Below, piece by piece: positions 22,136-33,925 of a stretch of DNA of 64,000 bases. The position numbers and the translations under genes were made by a program. Position 1 is the first letter of the stretch. Each line of letters starts with the position of its first letter. The stretch lies in the NCBI GenBank assembly GCA_036023115.1, contig JAYKKT010000061.1, positions 15,273,001 through 15,337,000 on the forward strand. Reading direction: 5' to 3'. Below the pieces are notes generated by a model. It was not told where the DNA came from. It did no database searches and was given only the letters and a program-made list of their open reading frames with translations. This DNA comes from Brasenia schreberi. Taxonomy: Eukaryota > Streptophyta > Magnoliopsida > Nymphaeales > Cabombaceae.

Positions 22136-24900
22136 GTGACCTCTACGAAGTTGCTCGTTGACCTCTTCTCTAAACTCTTGATCCTCTCATTTGGTCTTTT
22201 GAATTGGTCTAATTCATGATCTTTTTCCTTATCTTCTAAATGTTAGATATTATGTTGAGTCCTGTGGTCCTCTTCTAAAGATGTTTCTTTCTCATCTAGC
22301 TCCTCCTTGGGTTCATTGTCAACATCAATTCTTTCTACATCCATAGACTCATGCTCATCTCCTCCTAATGCTGCCTCATAATTAGACTCATGCTTCTCTC
22401 CTACACTACCTTCTCGTGCTCAAATTCAATGCCAGCATCAACTACATCAACTTCTCTGGTGGTTCTTCCTCCTTCATTACATCTTTTTTTGGTAAATAAT
22501 GTTTAACATATCAAAAGTCATTCTATATAGTTCAATAACATCATAGGTTGCATTCTACTTGAGCATAGTTTGAATATAGTTGTTGATGTACAACTCAACA
22601 TATCTTGACTTATCACTACATCCTTGAATCATATTCCATATCGTGAGGGAATTGTAAGCCTCTCTAAAAACAAATGAAACAACTCCTTAAACCTCAAATA
22701 GGATGATCTAAATTATGGGTGTCAATTGACCAACATAAACTATCTATGGTTGACAAGACCATCTCTCACCGTAATATAACAAAAGGGAAATGAACTTCAT
22801 GGCCCTACATAACAAATGAATTGGAGTGAATATTCCATGTCAAACGAAATGAAAGGTAAGTAATAATATTATATTTTAAACAAAAGAAAATAAAAATAAT
22901 ATGGTCTAATATTTGAACATGATTTCATACCTATCCAACACACTTCCAAACTCCACTAGTGAAGACACTCTCAAGTGTAAGATTGATGAATTTGGGCTAA
23001 ACTTACTTTGCTTTTTAAGGAAAAGGAATTGATAAGGAACAGTTCATTAGCCACTAGCATCGGTCAACCATAAAAATACAAAAAGTTGTTGGTTGACAAT
23101 GATCATATAGAATATAAGAGTATATTATCTATAATTACTAATAGTAGCTAATCATCATTTCCATGAAGTACCATAAACTAAGCATGCAAGATGACAACAT
23201 GGTCATGAAAACTTTCATCTACCCTTCAATTACCTTACCAGGACATGAAGATTATAACACCACAATTCAATACTTGAATCGCATGCTTATAGCAACAATG
23301 GAGGGCATAGTGCTATATGCTGAACTTAAAATTTACCCTACTCAACCATTGCACACATGGTGTAACAAAGTGCAACAACCAAAAAGAGACTCTCCTCTAT
23401 GGTCTAAGCCTATGTGGTGGCAACCCCTTTATGAGAGCATATCAATATTGTATATATGAACCCATTTTATCATTTATTCATCTCCCAAGATTTTTCATTT
23501 CTTATTTCTTTAGTACAAGAAAGTTCCTAAATAGCGCTTAATTCACAATGATCTATACAATGGGTTGCTTACCAACAAATGAGATTGCTGGAAAACACAA
23601 TATATCTATCAAGACTGAAGATTCAACTTAAATATGCAATACCTGTTAACCAATTGACTTTCTTCTTACGGACCCACTATCCCTCCCTATCTTGGAGATC
23701 CATATATTATGCACATCAAGTCAAAGCCCTTAGTTAGAGCTGCCTCATAGGGAAAGAAGACCATCCAATAAAACTAAACCCAAAATTTCTCATCAAAGAA
23801 GTAACATCAAAGTCATCCAACCAATCCATAATCTAATCAAGCCAGTTTTTTATAGCAAAAAAAACAACATCAAGGAATTACCTTAGCAATAAAGATCTCC
23901 ATCCTGAATTGGCAATGGTCCCTATAGCAAAATCCTTCTACAAGTCACTCCATCTACTCAACCTACTAAAATGATGCAATGCCACCATTGAAATATCATC
24001 TAACTCGTAAACCTTAATCAAATCATCAAGAACATGAACTCCTACCATGAAACATGTCAATTATAGGCCCAAGTTCATCCTAAAAAGTTTCTTCAAGAGA
24101 AGAAGGTTTAATGAGGAACAATATAGGATAAATAATTCACCAACATGAGAGAAAGTAATCAAGGGAGCATCTCATGTGTGCACGTGCACACACACACAAA
24201 GAGAGAGAATTAGAGATGTTTGGTGAGGAAGGGTTACAAAACATGAATTGTGAAGTTTGGATTTTGAGTTATTTTATGTATATGGGATTTCAAAAAGATC
24301 ACCTTCTAATATATGATGTACATAGGTGTTGATTCATCAACAAACACACAATTCTGTTTGCTACATCAAATATTCACTGACAACATCAATATATGAAAGT
24401 TGAGAAATTTTTGAAACTAGGGTGCTTTAAATTATAGAAAGCAAATCATAGGATACCAAAGTAGATTTTTGGTAAACATAGGATGCTAATACAAAGTTTT
24501 CACTTTTGCTTTTCATAAATTATGCTTACAGAAGATTATCTCTGATTCTAAGCTCATGGATTTTCTCCTATTAGGTCAAGATGAGGCCTCAATCCCTAGG
24601 TTGGACTCTTCATCCTGGTCCTGAACTCTAAGGCTTGCATTTTGAAGTCCTAGGCTTTGAGTTCTTCATTTCAAAAGAAGAGAGCTCATCTAGATTTTTC
24701 ACATGGGGATCACCTAGGAATCTTCTTTCAGGTTTGAGCCCAACTCATGACTAGGGAGATCAATTGAACCATTATGGTGCTTCATTTGTTTTAAGTATAG
24801 ACATGATACAATATGGAAGGATTTGATTAATGCAAACCATGTACAACCAAGGTTCAAACAACATAGTGTAGTGGAAGACATGTGCGAAAGTGTGAATAAA
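22136..24900 (-). pseudogene. Interior between LTRs A1 and A2 with minus-strand coding remnants
   Basis: On the minus strand 22190-22480 reads as an acidic stretch (EHESMDVERIDVDNEPKEEL and similar). It is preceded by VELYINNYIQTMLK, NATYDVIELYRMTFDML and NIIYQKKDV at about 22470-22660. Farther up, 23740-24090 gives VHVLDDLIKVYELDDISMVA and LHHFSRLSRWSDL. Stops and frameshifts break all of these. I do not recognise the family; it is not a typical gag or pol, so it could be a captured host gene or an unrelated insertion. A 98-codon plus-strand frame at 23163-23459 has no similarity that I can name. Confidence 0.3.
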
Positions 24901-24959
24901 AAATAAGTTCTCTGATAACTGAATTGGTTCTTTTTTATAGCATGGGAGTTTATATCTTT

Positions 24960-26107
24960 TTACTCATGTTATAGGGGTCCAAAAATCTAGAAAATTTTAC
25001 TTGAGTGAGAACCAGGTATGAAGTTTTATTTAAAAATTTTATTTATATTTTTGAATCTTTGGATATCCAGATAAAAACCTGAGAATACTTCTAAGTGAAT
25101 ATTATTCTAAAACTTTGGACAATATCTTAGACTGAGATACATAGTCTCAGTAAAACACTAGTCTCTCCATACTGAAAATTCTGATTCCGATAAAAACTAT
25201 CAATTTAGAAAGCTATAGAAGTTACCTTTCTGACAAAACGATTCTTGAGGTATTTGAATACTTAGAAACCAAGTTATAATTGTTTTACTGAATGCCTATG
25301 ATAGAATTTTTGTCACAAATAGGTTTGGTTTTAGGTTGGGTCTGATTCTTACTTATTTTTTTATCAATCTCACTCATCTTCAAAATTTATGAGAATTTTA
25401 CCAGATATTGGTCAGTATGTGTACTACTCACAAACAAAATTTGGGAATATTTTACTTATAGATGGTAATTGGAAAATTCAAAGATCATATAAGGTCTCTA
25501 TAGTATGTTGAAATCTATAGAAATTTTTTTATAGAAAATAATGATGCATCCGGTTCAAATCTTAATGATTTAATTGTCATTCAAAGAATTTTATTAAGTA
25601 AATTGATCTACATATACATCCTCGGGACATCTATCTCGAAGAAGGTTGCTCTCTTAAAAAATATATGCAATTATAACCCAATGCCCTCCTATGGATGATT
25701 AATCCATAATAAGAGTGATTACATACTCATGTGAGCATATGTAAACATGGAAACTATATCCCTCTTATAGCTTCCTGAATTGAATTGGAAGTAATAAATA
25801 TACCGAAAAAGGAGAGAATGGATGATATAATACGTAAATAAAAAACAGATTAGAATGTATAAGATATAATGCATATTGGGGTAGAAGAAATGAAAGCTTG
25901 CGAAAGTTGCAGAGGATTATGATGACCCTCTCTTTTGCAATGATATTCCATGAAATGACTGTCATTCTTGAGTTAATAAAGGATTAGAGATAATAACTCT
26001 AAGCTTACAACAAGAAAAATAAGAAAAGGGGGTAGAAGAGGATTGTTTGAGACTTTCTCTCCAGGTGTCTCCCTTTATCTTTTTTCCTTATATAAACTCC
26101 TCGGGCT
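24960..26107 (+). repeat. Partial long LTR of family A (copy A2)
   Basis: It shares GTCCAAAAATCTAGAAAATTTTAC near 24988 and GATAT.ATGCATATTGGGGTAG near 25865 with copy A1 (19998 and 20655). A TATA-like TTATATAAAC lies near 26088. It has the same orientation as A1 and could be the opposite LTR of one element. It is cut off at about 26108 by the minus-strand RTE sequence. Confidence 0.5.
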
Positions 26108-26780
26108 GCAATGAGCTCCTCCATCAATTCTTCCATCACTCTGAAAAATTGACCCTAGGTATTTAAATCTTTCCTTCTGGAGAATGCAATGTGTGCCAAT
26201 TTTAATTTCCATGTCCTCTAAAGTAACCAAATGATCAATCTTACATTCCATATATTCTGTCTTTGTTCTACTAAGTCGGAGGCCTTTGCTTTCTAATGTT
26301 TATCTCCATAGTTCCAATTTTCTATTAACTTTTTCCTTAGACTCCTCCACTAATACAATGTCATCTGCAAAAAACATACACCAAGGTACTTCATCTTGAA
26401 TATGTTTTGTTAACTCATCCATCACCATTACAATTAAGTATGGACTTAAAGTTGATCCTTCATGTAACCCAATATTAACTTCAAAGAAGTTCGTCGTTCC
26501 TTCATGAGTTGCACCATCATACATGTCTCTTATAAGGTTAATATATGTCAATGGGATACCTCTTTTTTCCAAAGTTCTCCAAAGAACCTCCCTCGGTACC
26601 CTATCATAAGCTTTTTCTAGATCAATAAATATCATGTGAAGGTCTTTCTTTTTTGCTCTAAAATATTCCATAAGACGTCTCAAAAGGTGAATTGCTTCAA
26701 TAGTAGATCTGCCTTCCATTAGATTGAGACAAATATAATTCTCTACAAGAGTTTCATAACTTCCTACACAAACTTTTATA
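26108..26780 (-). pseudogene. RTE-type LINE reverse transcriptase fragment
   Basis: An open frame of 140 codons (26300-26719) contains [19 protein letters not shown], motif [22 protein letters not shown] (usually GLHQGS), and an intact catalytic [10 protein letters not shown]. After one stop it continues as TLESKGLRLSRTKTEYMECK and IGTHCILQKERFKYLGS down to about 26108. This is the RT of the plant RTE family whose C-terminal pieces occur at 17260, 29131 and 34947. The N-terminal endonuclease is absent. The upstream residues are degraded. It probably inserted into LTR A2. Confidence 0.85.
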
Positions 26781-27780
26781 ATAAAATAAATAACTTTCTT
26801 AAAGAATAAATTATTTGATAAACCTTTCTACATAACAAAAACCCAAATAGTAAACTTCCCTTCAAACAAATATTCTCTAAAATATCGAGAATATATAAGC
26901 ATATAAAGTTTATTTATGAACACACCCTTTAAACTTGATTTCATCATACCAGGTTGTAACAACAATTTTAAGGAAAACTTCAATTTTAAATGCGTACTTA
27001 GTATATCCAGTGGGTTATGGCACTTTTAGTCACATTTTTACCACCTCCACGTCCATTAGCTAAAGAGGTTATAGGTGACAGGAACTAGCTCTATGCTGAG
27101 GTATACCATGGAGGAAAATAAATCATAGGCAATCAAAAATATGGAGAGATTTAATTGTCTTGCTTCTTCGCATTAAATTAATGTCAAAATTATCATGGAC
27201 AATCTACTTGATATAGAGATTATGGAACAACTCTCAAATCAAGTAGGAATGACAGGACGAGATTGGTTCAGTTGTTTATTTTGTCTATAGTTTTCCAGCT
27301 TTCTCTAAGGTCCTTATGTTTTATTTTCCATTGACTTGTTGTGATTGTAGAACTCCGGTGGCTGCTGCCTGTTCTAGGTGCAGAGAATCTAGCTAGATAA
27401 GTCAATTACATGAGAATTGAATAAAACCACTTTGGTCTTGAGGAGTTAATGGGAGGTTAAAGCCACTTGTGCACCCCAGGTATTGAAGTCATGACCTTGA
27501 ACCTTGAGAAATAACCTCTGTTGCTCCTTGTGCTAGCACGCAGGTACTTGTAATCAATCTAGAACACAAGGCAAAACGAACCCGTATTTGTCGTGCCCTC
27601 GAGCCGTTCACCATTTGCATGATCGGGAACTTGAGAGGAACTTATAAAATGTGGAATTTTCCTATGGGCCCATAAAAAATCATATGTATATTTCCACCGT
27701 TAGTGGGATACCAGTCTCTCTCACACACACACACAAACACACACACCACACCGCTCCCCCCTTAGAAGAGGTAAACTGAA
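26781..27780. other. Intergenic, nothing recognised
   Basis: AT-rich sequence without recognised coding similarity. A (CA)n microsatellite lies at 27717-27749. Confidence 0.5.
27717..27749. repeat. (CA)n microsatellite
   Basis: Alternating CA with a single CAAA interruption, about 33 bp. Confidence 0.9.
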
Positions 27781-28134
27781 TTATCTTATTTCAATCGAAT
27801 CATACTTTAGAATGTATGGATAAAGCTGAATATTCATCAAAGGGTTGCATCTTAAATACTCTGGTGCACTTGCAAAAGAAATTAATTGCTTCGTTTTTGA
27901 TGATTCATTCTTTCTCGTAATTGTCACTTCGAGTTTGCCACATCTCTTGTTTTGTCTTTTTCTTCCTCGGGAAAATTCATGGGAGGGTAGCGGGCTTGAA
28001 TTGCCAAAGTTTATCTCCAAGAGAATTGATGTTTCATCGCCTCCAGCTGTTCCAGCTATCATAACTCGAACATGAATTAAATTCTCAACCAACAAGTTTA
28101 AGAAATGGCCATGCTCAAGGATCTCAACGGCCAT
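27781..28134 (-). CDS. Hypothetical 117-codon frame, possible exon
   Basis: This open frame starts MAVEILEHGHFLNLL and contains a basic cluster, RGRKRQNKRCGK, at about residues 57-68. The start codon directly follows TATTGCAGG on the minus strand, which would fit a splice acceptor. I recognise no family and see no neighbouring exons, so it may be a chance frame or a relic exon. Unlike nearby sequence it is not obviously repetitive. Confidence 0.2.
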   Translation of the reverse strand: MAVEILEHGHFLNLLVENLIHVRVMIAGTAGGDETSILLEINFGNSSPLPSHEFSRGRKRQNKRCGKLEVTITRKNESSKTKQLISFASAPEYLRCNPLMNIQLYPYILKYDSIEIR

Positions 28135-29116
28135 CCTGCAATAGTCTTATCAAGTGCAGCTCTAGTACTCGTTTGTCATGGTTCGTTTGCTATTGAAAGC
28201 ATAGTATTGTTTCTATAGAACGCCAAGGATGATAAATGTTCACGCAATAATCTACTGATGAGAATGATCTAGAAGTCAATATCTTTATACACCACATACG
28301 TTAAAGTTATATTGTAGGGAGGCAGCAATTCAAATTAATAAACTATTGAAGCATGGATCGTACAAACAAATATCCAGCAAAATGACATACTTAATGGGAA
28401 CTTGATCAGAAGTTAAGAGTACGCACAATTTCTGGAACTTGAATGATCATAGGGAAGATGATTCGTTAATTTCTCAGGTATATGTTGTTTTGACCCACAA
28501 TAGAACTCAAGCTTAATTTGATACCTCCATTGGGTGAAGGACTCTTGGGTTCATGGAATCCATAAAATATCGAAAAGCATCCAAGTAGTGTATGCGAAAT
28601 CATAAAGGTGAAATATTCTAGAGGAGCTTCGACTTTGTTGACTGTGAGGGCTGATGTTCAAAATTGCTAGTCATAATTTGGTGTTAGGAGAAATCCCATT
28701 CGAGAACCAAGGGCCAAGTGTTGATAATGCTCATCACGAGAAAATGAGCAATAAGGTTTAGTGGAAGGCTTTTCTGAATTCCCGATAGCAAGAGAAAATT
28801 CAAAATGAAGGGACAACATGAAAGTTTTTCTTTTGTGCTTAGTTCCATGTAAACCATGGTACTTCTACAGTTAGAGGACGTCCAACCATGTATTAGTAAA
28901 TATTCCATGTTATAAAATGTAAGAAATTTCTCTCACTTGCAAATTAGTTAGGCCAACATGAAGGACTCTTTATAATTTGTTGGTTGATATCCTTAACCTC
29001 ACGTCAATTACATTTCGGATTGAATCACTGAAATGCCAAATGCTGACAATCGCTCATGGAGGCTATAATATGGACCAATATAGATTTAATTTACCTCAAA
29101 GTATTTTTTATGCCAC
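28135..29116. other. Intergenic, nothing recognised
   Basis: No coding similarity or repeat family was recognised. Confidence 0.5.
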
Positions 29117-29392
29117 TATTGTATTAGAGTATGAGGTTATTAGAAATAAATTAGGAGTGATACAATAGAGGATAAAATAAGAGAAATTTGTTTAAGATGG
29201 TTTAAATAAGTAAAAAGATTATTAAAAGAAGCTTCAGTAAGAAGGTATGAGAAACTAGATTGTGAAAATGTTAAAAAAGGAAGAAGAAGACTACAAAAGT
29301 ATTGAAAAAATAATAAAGAATAATCTAGCTCATGTTGAGTTAACCGTCAACATGAGAAAGAAAGGTTAGTTGTTGTATTATTGTATTAGAGT
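29117..29392 (+). mobile_element. 5'-truncated RTE LINE insertion with 14-bp TSDs
   Basis: The body at 29131-29378 carries EVIRNKLGV, EDK.REICLRWFK and RR.EKLD-like pieces from the C-terminal part of the RTE polyprotein. It ends in GGTTAGTTGTTGTAT, the TTG-rich tail of the family. The flanks TATTGTATTAGAGT at 29117-29130 and 29379-29392 are identical 14-bp target-site duplications. The body is 248 bp, so the copy is severely truncated at its 5' end and also lacks the segment that normally encodes IHVADP. Confidence 0.85.
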
Positions 29393-29899
29393 GTGATGTT
29401 GCAGTGCCAACACTTTTAAGCTACAGATGTGGTTGGGTTTGGTTTGAAGCGTGTTGCCCCTGGAATGTATTTTCCTAGACTCATGCTATTCAATGGATGG
29501 GAAGTCTAATCAATTCCATGTGTGTAGATAATTTCTTTGGTTTGCGGCGAGGGTAAGACTTGGCATCGAGTGAGAAACACCAAGAAAGCTATGAAGATTT
29601 CTAATGTTGAAGGAAACCAGAGTTATTGAGAGAACCGAGTAGATGATGTGATCTACTAGACCCGATCCTTTTAAATCCATATCCAGTAATAATCTGGATA
29701 AGAACCACTTCAGTCCAAATGATCGATTGCTATTGTAAAATCGCTTCACCTTTGTCTTGTGTGGGCATGCCTTACCATGCTCCATTCGAGAATAAAATCT
29801 CTCATTTACATTTTGTAAGACAACTATATTGATTACTAGGTCTTTTTGAATACCACAAAGTAACTTTTTAGTTTTTAAGCATTTATAATTTTGTTCGCT
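29393..29899. other. Intergenic, nothing recognised
   Basis: A 91-codon minus-strand frame at 29510-29785 has no similarity and is treated as chance. Confidence 0.45.
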
Positions 29900-31140
29900 C
29901 CATCACTAATGCTCCACACATCTACACATGGGAAAATCCTCTCCAATCTCGAATTGGTCAACAAATTTATTTTTCCTCTAGTGTACGCTGAAATTAGTTC
30001 TTCCCATCTTGCAAATGCTGCTACACAATTCCCCCCCCCCCCCCATTTAACTTAATCTCTTTCCCTTGAACCAACTTCTTTCCTTCCTTTTCTTAAATTT
30101 TTTCCAAAGACTTCTTATTCTTAATCTATTCATCTTTAATAAGAAAAAACCAAGAGCGATCTAGGCATTGCGATGAATCAAGAAAGCCAAGAGGCTTTTA
30201 CCATTGTCAAGAACTACAAAGACTCACGTTCTTAAGAAATCTTTCCATAAGATTTTGCCAAGATTAAGTCTTCATTATTAAATGCATCATCAATGTTAAA
30301 TTTTTTGCCAGTGTATCACATTGATCAGGGCTTTTTGTTAGGTATCAATCATTAATTATTTTGATTACATCTTATACGTTACAAGGGCTCAACAAGAGAA
30401 TAATTTTGACTAGTGATTCCGATATTGATGTGCTTTAAGTATAGAAAATATGTAGGGAAGATTGTCCTCCATCTAAGGTTAATTAGGATGACATATATAT
30501 TCCGGTGGCATTTATTTTGATTGTGAAATAATCACATTAAGTCCTACTATTAGTAATTTCTTCTTGTAGTAGCATTCCCCCAAAATTCTATGGACATGTG
30601 CATCGGAGACTATAAAACCCCGTAGTCGAGATTTCATCTAACATATCAAATGAAGCCACATACACTTGGGGTCACATTTACCTATTTGAGAAGGAAAGCT
30701 TACATTTACATTAATTTGGGAACTCTATTCATTATGTCATTTTAATTATTACAAAGTCTTTTTTTCGAATATGTGACCAAGTTGGTTGCACTTAAGATGC
30801 CCAATACATCTATAAATATGACACGACCAGACTTTCTTAAACTAATTCTCCGGTCTTATAAGTTCTCATTTATAAAATTATTCCTGTTTAACTAAATCTC
30901 TCTCCATAAATCCCAATTTGTTCCCTTCTTAGTCTAAATACTATTCCTTCTTCAAGAGAAAAAAGTAAAAAAGATGTTTAGGCACCTCAAACACTTCTAT
31001 GTTTGTGCATAAAGAAAGCGAAGGTCCATGATCGTGAAAAGCAATATAAGACCCACCTTGATTCTTGTTCTTATAAATCTCTACAAAGATTACTACAAGA
31101 GTGGACCCTGATTAATAAATATTTAATCTTGCACTAAAAG
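29900..31140 (+). mobile_element. Pair of diverged direct repeats, possible small LTR element
   Basis: About 230 bp at 30046-30280 aligns with 30890-31120. Shared points are TTAACT.AATCTCT, a CTTCTTA..CTAA block, AAGAAAGC.AAG and GTTCTTA..AAATCT. The similarity extends upstream to CACATCTAcacAT and TACATCTAtaaAT, the latter forming a TATA-like CTATAAATATG at 30811-30820. A spacing of about 840 bp with no coding interior would fit a small non-autonomous LTR element. The termini and PBS are not clear. Confidence 0.35.
30031..30044. repeat. Poly-C run of 14
   Basis: An uninterrupted run of 14 cytosines, unusual in this AT-rich window. Confidence 0.95.
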
Positions 31141-32300
31141 AAAAATAAAATGCAAGAAACATGGATCTGGACTAATGGTTGAGAATGCATACTATGGTAT
31201 TAATGCAGTTTCAATATGAACTTAATGTATGGGACAATTCACTTGCAGAAAGTAGGAGCTATTCCCTTAGTTTCTTATTGGTGGTTTGAGGACGAAAGGG
31301 TGCGGATAAATCCTGTGGAGACAAGAGCATGTAAGAAAGAAGTATTACTCTGCAACACTGAATGAACATGACAGTTATATCTATCTACCATAATCTTCGA
31401 ACAGAAAGAAAATCACCGTGATGTAGCCTGTTTATACCAATGATTCATTAATTTCAATATTGATATTGTTGTAACGTGATGATATGTGGAGAGTATTTGT
31501 TGACACCTAAAAGTTGCAGGTCATAAAGGGTGTGGCTTAGAAATTCATGGAGAATGATTTAAAGTGTCGATTAGGACCTATTCAGCAGAACTATGGTCGA
31601 CAACTTGATCTTACTGGTAGGACGAGGGATGGAGTCAGCATGGATTCCACCAACCAAACGTGACATATTGTGGAATGGCGGCTTGCCAGTTCACAAGGCA
31701 GGGCCCGCCTTCTCGAATGATCTATCAAATGTGAGCCGCACATATGAAATTGTTCCAAATGAATTTAATCATGAAAGATTGCCAGCCCTATGGTCTTAGA
31801 AGAGGATCGAGATTCTGGAAACATGGAAAGGTTGAAGGGCAATTCCGTTCAAAGAGGTAACTCTCCTAAATGGGAGCAAGTGTGATCATGGTTTCCTTCT
31901 GGTGGAGCGTTCTACTCACACAGAGGTGCATGTGCGTAAATCAAACTCATGCACGATTTTTGAGATGGAAAATTTGAGTAAACTTATTGGCATGCTCATT
32001 TACGATTTCTGCAAGCAAAATTTTAAGTCCATATAGACCGGAAAATTTTGTTTACAAAAATAAAATGGCATGCTCAGTGAGACTTAGGTCTTAGAGCAGT
32101 CATTTTGATCCGCTCACATTATTTCAAAACAAGTTAATTTCAAAACCTTATTCTACACTCTTTTAAAAACTTGGTCATAGATATGAAATTTTCAAGCACA
32201 TACCATGTCAAGTTTAGAAGGTTCAATTGGGAATGTGTCAAGTAAGGCATTATCAAGCCCTATAAGTTAATTTTCAAAAGCAACGAAAAACTCTTATAAA
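31141..32300. other. Intergenic, nothing recognised
   Basis: A 68-codon plus-strand frame at 31593-31799 has somewhat higher GC than its surroundings but no similarity that I can name. The direct repeat GGCATGCTCA (near 32010 and 32070) may belong to a degraded gypsy LTR leading into the gag at 32330. Confidence 0.4.
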
Positions 32301-32329
32301 TCGCTTTCTCAAACACGAGAAGATAAAAT

Positions 32330-33373
32330 CGCCTCTTTAAAGAGAGAGCTGAGAGAGTTGAGAATCGAGAGAGAGATCGTCACCCTAAGCCAAGAGGCCG
32401 ACGCAGTTGAATTTTGCTCTTTTGATGGAAAACAATCCCGGGACTGTAAGAGGACAAACTATGTCTGTAAGACCAAACCGACTTCAAAATTTGAGTAAGA
32501 AGAGTCAAACCTCGAATCATTCACCATGAAAGATAGGAGAGTCATGCAACAACTATTGAAAGGCCAATCAAAAGAAAAGAAAGTTTACTCACTATCGAAT
32601 TTTTAACCATCCAATTATCAAATCGACAGTGAGAATAAAATGCCAAGCTTTTATTCAGGAGTGGAGATCCTACATCTCATTTGCAACCCTTTTCTCGAAA
32701 GGCCTATAAGAAAAAGGACCCATCCAAGTGGGTATATTGGTTCCCACACTCCCTCAAGGAGAATGCATCCAAGTGGCTGACCTCTTACGATTTGAACAAA
32801 TTTACCACCTTCGAAGAGCTTGCCAATTGTTTTATGTAAAGATTCTCACACAACATGGAGGTTACCCGAACTCTTAACATATTAAGAGATGTTAAGCAAG
32901 CTCACAATGAAGATGCCCATGCCTTGATTGTGAGATGGAGATCTTTGCTCGGGCAAGTCAAGGAGCCCATATCCGAATGTTGTACGGTGATGTTGATTTT
33001 AAAAAAATTTAAAACTAACTTAAAAGTTCTCCTCTCTATTCATGAAACCATCACTTTCGAAAAACTTATAAAAAAGTCATCGTTTTTCGAAGCAAACCTA
33101 AAAAATGGAGTGCATAAGAACCTTTGGAAAGCTAAGGGCTTCTCTTCAAGGCTAAAGCCAACAATTTATGGGTTGTCTACCCAAGATAGAGGGGTAAAAT
33201 CTCAAAAAGTAGCAAGTGTTAGAGTTGAACCTTCGTCTTCTAATCCCATACCTTCTGTAACCAAGTCCAAAACATACAAGCTAGTGTCTCGCATTGATGA
33301 AAGCTATTTTCAAAGAGCCTTTTCAAAACATACAAGCATGGATGAAAGCTCAAAAGAGGTATATCTCTCTTAA
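32330..33373 (+). pseudogene. Gypsy gag
   Basis: KWVYWFPHSLKENASKWLTSY followed by FTTFEELANCF (about 32735-32835) is the retrotransposon gag signature (FP.SL.G.A..W...L....TWEEL...F). After a stop at 32837 an open frame of 172 codons begins at 32855, with a ...LRDVKQAHNEDAHALIVRWRSLLGQV segment typical of the same domain, and ends at 33373. Upstream sequence near 32330-32380 encodes an R/E-rich stretch like the coiled coil that precedes gag in this family. The domain would package element RNA. It is broken by at least one stop. Confidence 0.7.
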
Positions 33374-33584
33374 AAATTCTCATGAAATGGTCACTGATGC
33401 TTGCATTGATCATGCATTGCATATGGTTCACTCTATTTGTCACATACCACATGGTTCTCCCGTAATATTAAAAAAGGCTAAGCAAGTAGTGATCTTGTGA
33501 GCGCTTAGTATCTCACCCCCAACTACAGCCTTGATAGTTATTCGTAGTATGCCAAAATCTTCGCACCAACATAGAGCTCATGTA

Positions 33585-33925
33585 GGATCGAGCCCTTCAC
33601 TATGTGGGCATTTGACATCATAGGGCCAATTTTCCCGATAGCATCCAATGGACATAGGTTCATCCTAAGAGCTACTGAATATTTTTCTAAATGGGTTAAA
33701 GCTATATCCTTGGAAAATATTCAAGGACAACATATAGTGGCATTCATTAATAAAAATATCTTGGTTAGGTTAGAAGTCTGAGGGACCTAGTGTTGGATAA
33801 TGACACTACATTAAAAAATGAGAAAGTAGAAAGGTTGTGTAGGACTTATGGTATCACACAACACTTTTGATCACTATACTACCTTCAAGGCAACATCCAA
33901 GCCAAACCAAGAATCAATAATCGTA
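33585..33925 (+). pseudogene. Gypsy integrase core fragment
   Basis: The frame reads MWAFDIIGPIFPIASNGHRF, then ILRATEYFSKWVKAISLENI and VAFINKNILVRLEV, and later NDTTLKNEKVERLCRTYGI followed by YYLQGNIQAK. These correspond to the integrase catalytic core (DIIGPI, ATDYFSKWVEA, DNGT.F, YYPQGNGQAE). The first Asp is present. The second region reads NDTT, so its Asp survives, but the frame shifts before it. The catalytic Glu position is AK. It is dead. Confidence 0.75.

Larger units (their letters stand above)
32330..33925 (+). mobile_element. Internally deleted Ty3/gypsy fragment (gag joined to integrase)
   Basis: Gag-type sequence (32330-33370) is followed after about 200 bp by gypsy integrase core sequence (about 33590-33925). 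Protease, RT and RNase H are missing. The gag shares LILK.F...L...L..HE...FEKLIKK.S.F with the minus-strand gypsy element at 59619-59984, so both belong to one family. It is directly followed by copia sequence at about 33926 in the same direction. Confidence 0.75.

Noticed and set aside
24176..24207. GTGCACGTGCACACACAC palindromic or G-box-like site
   Set aside because: Part of a simple CA/GA repeat with no gene nearby, so a regulatory role is unsupported.
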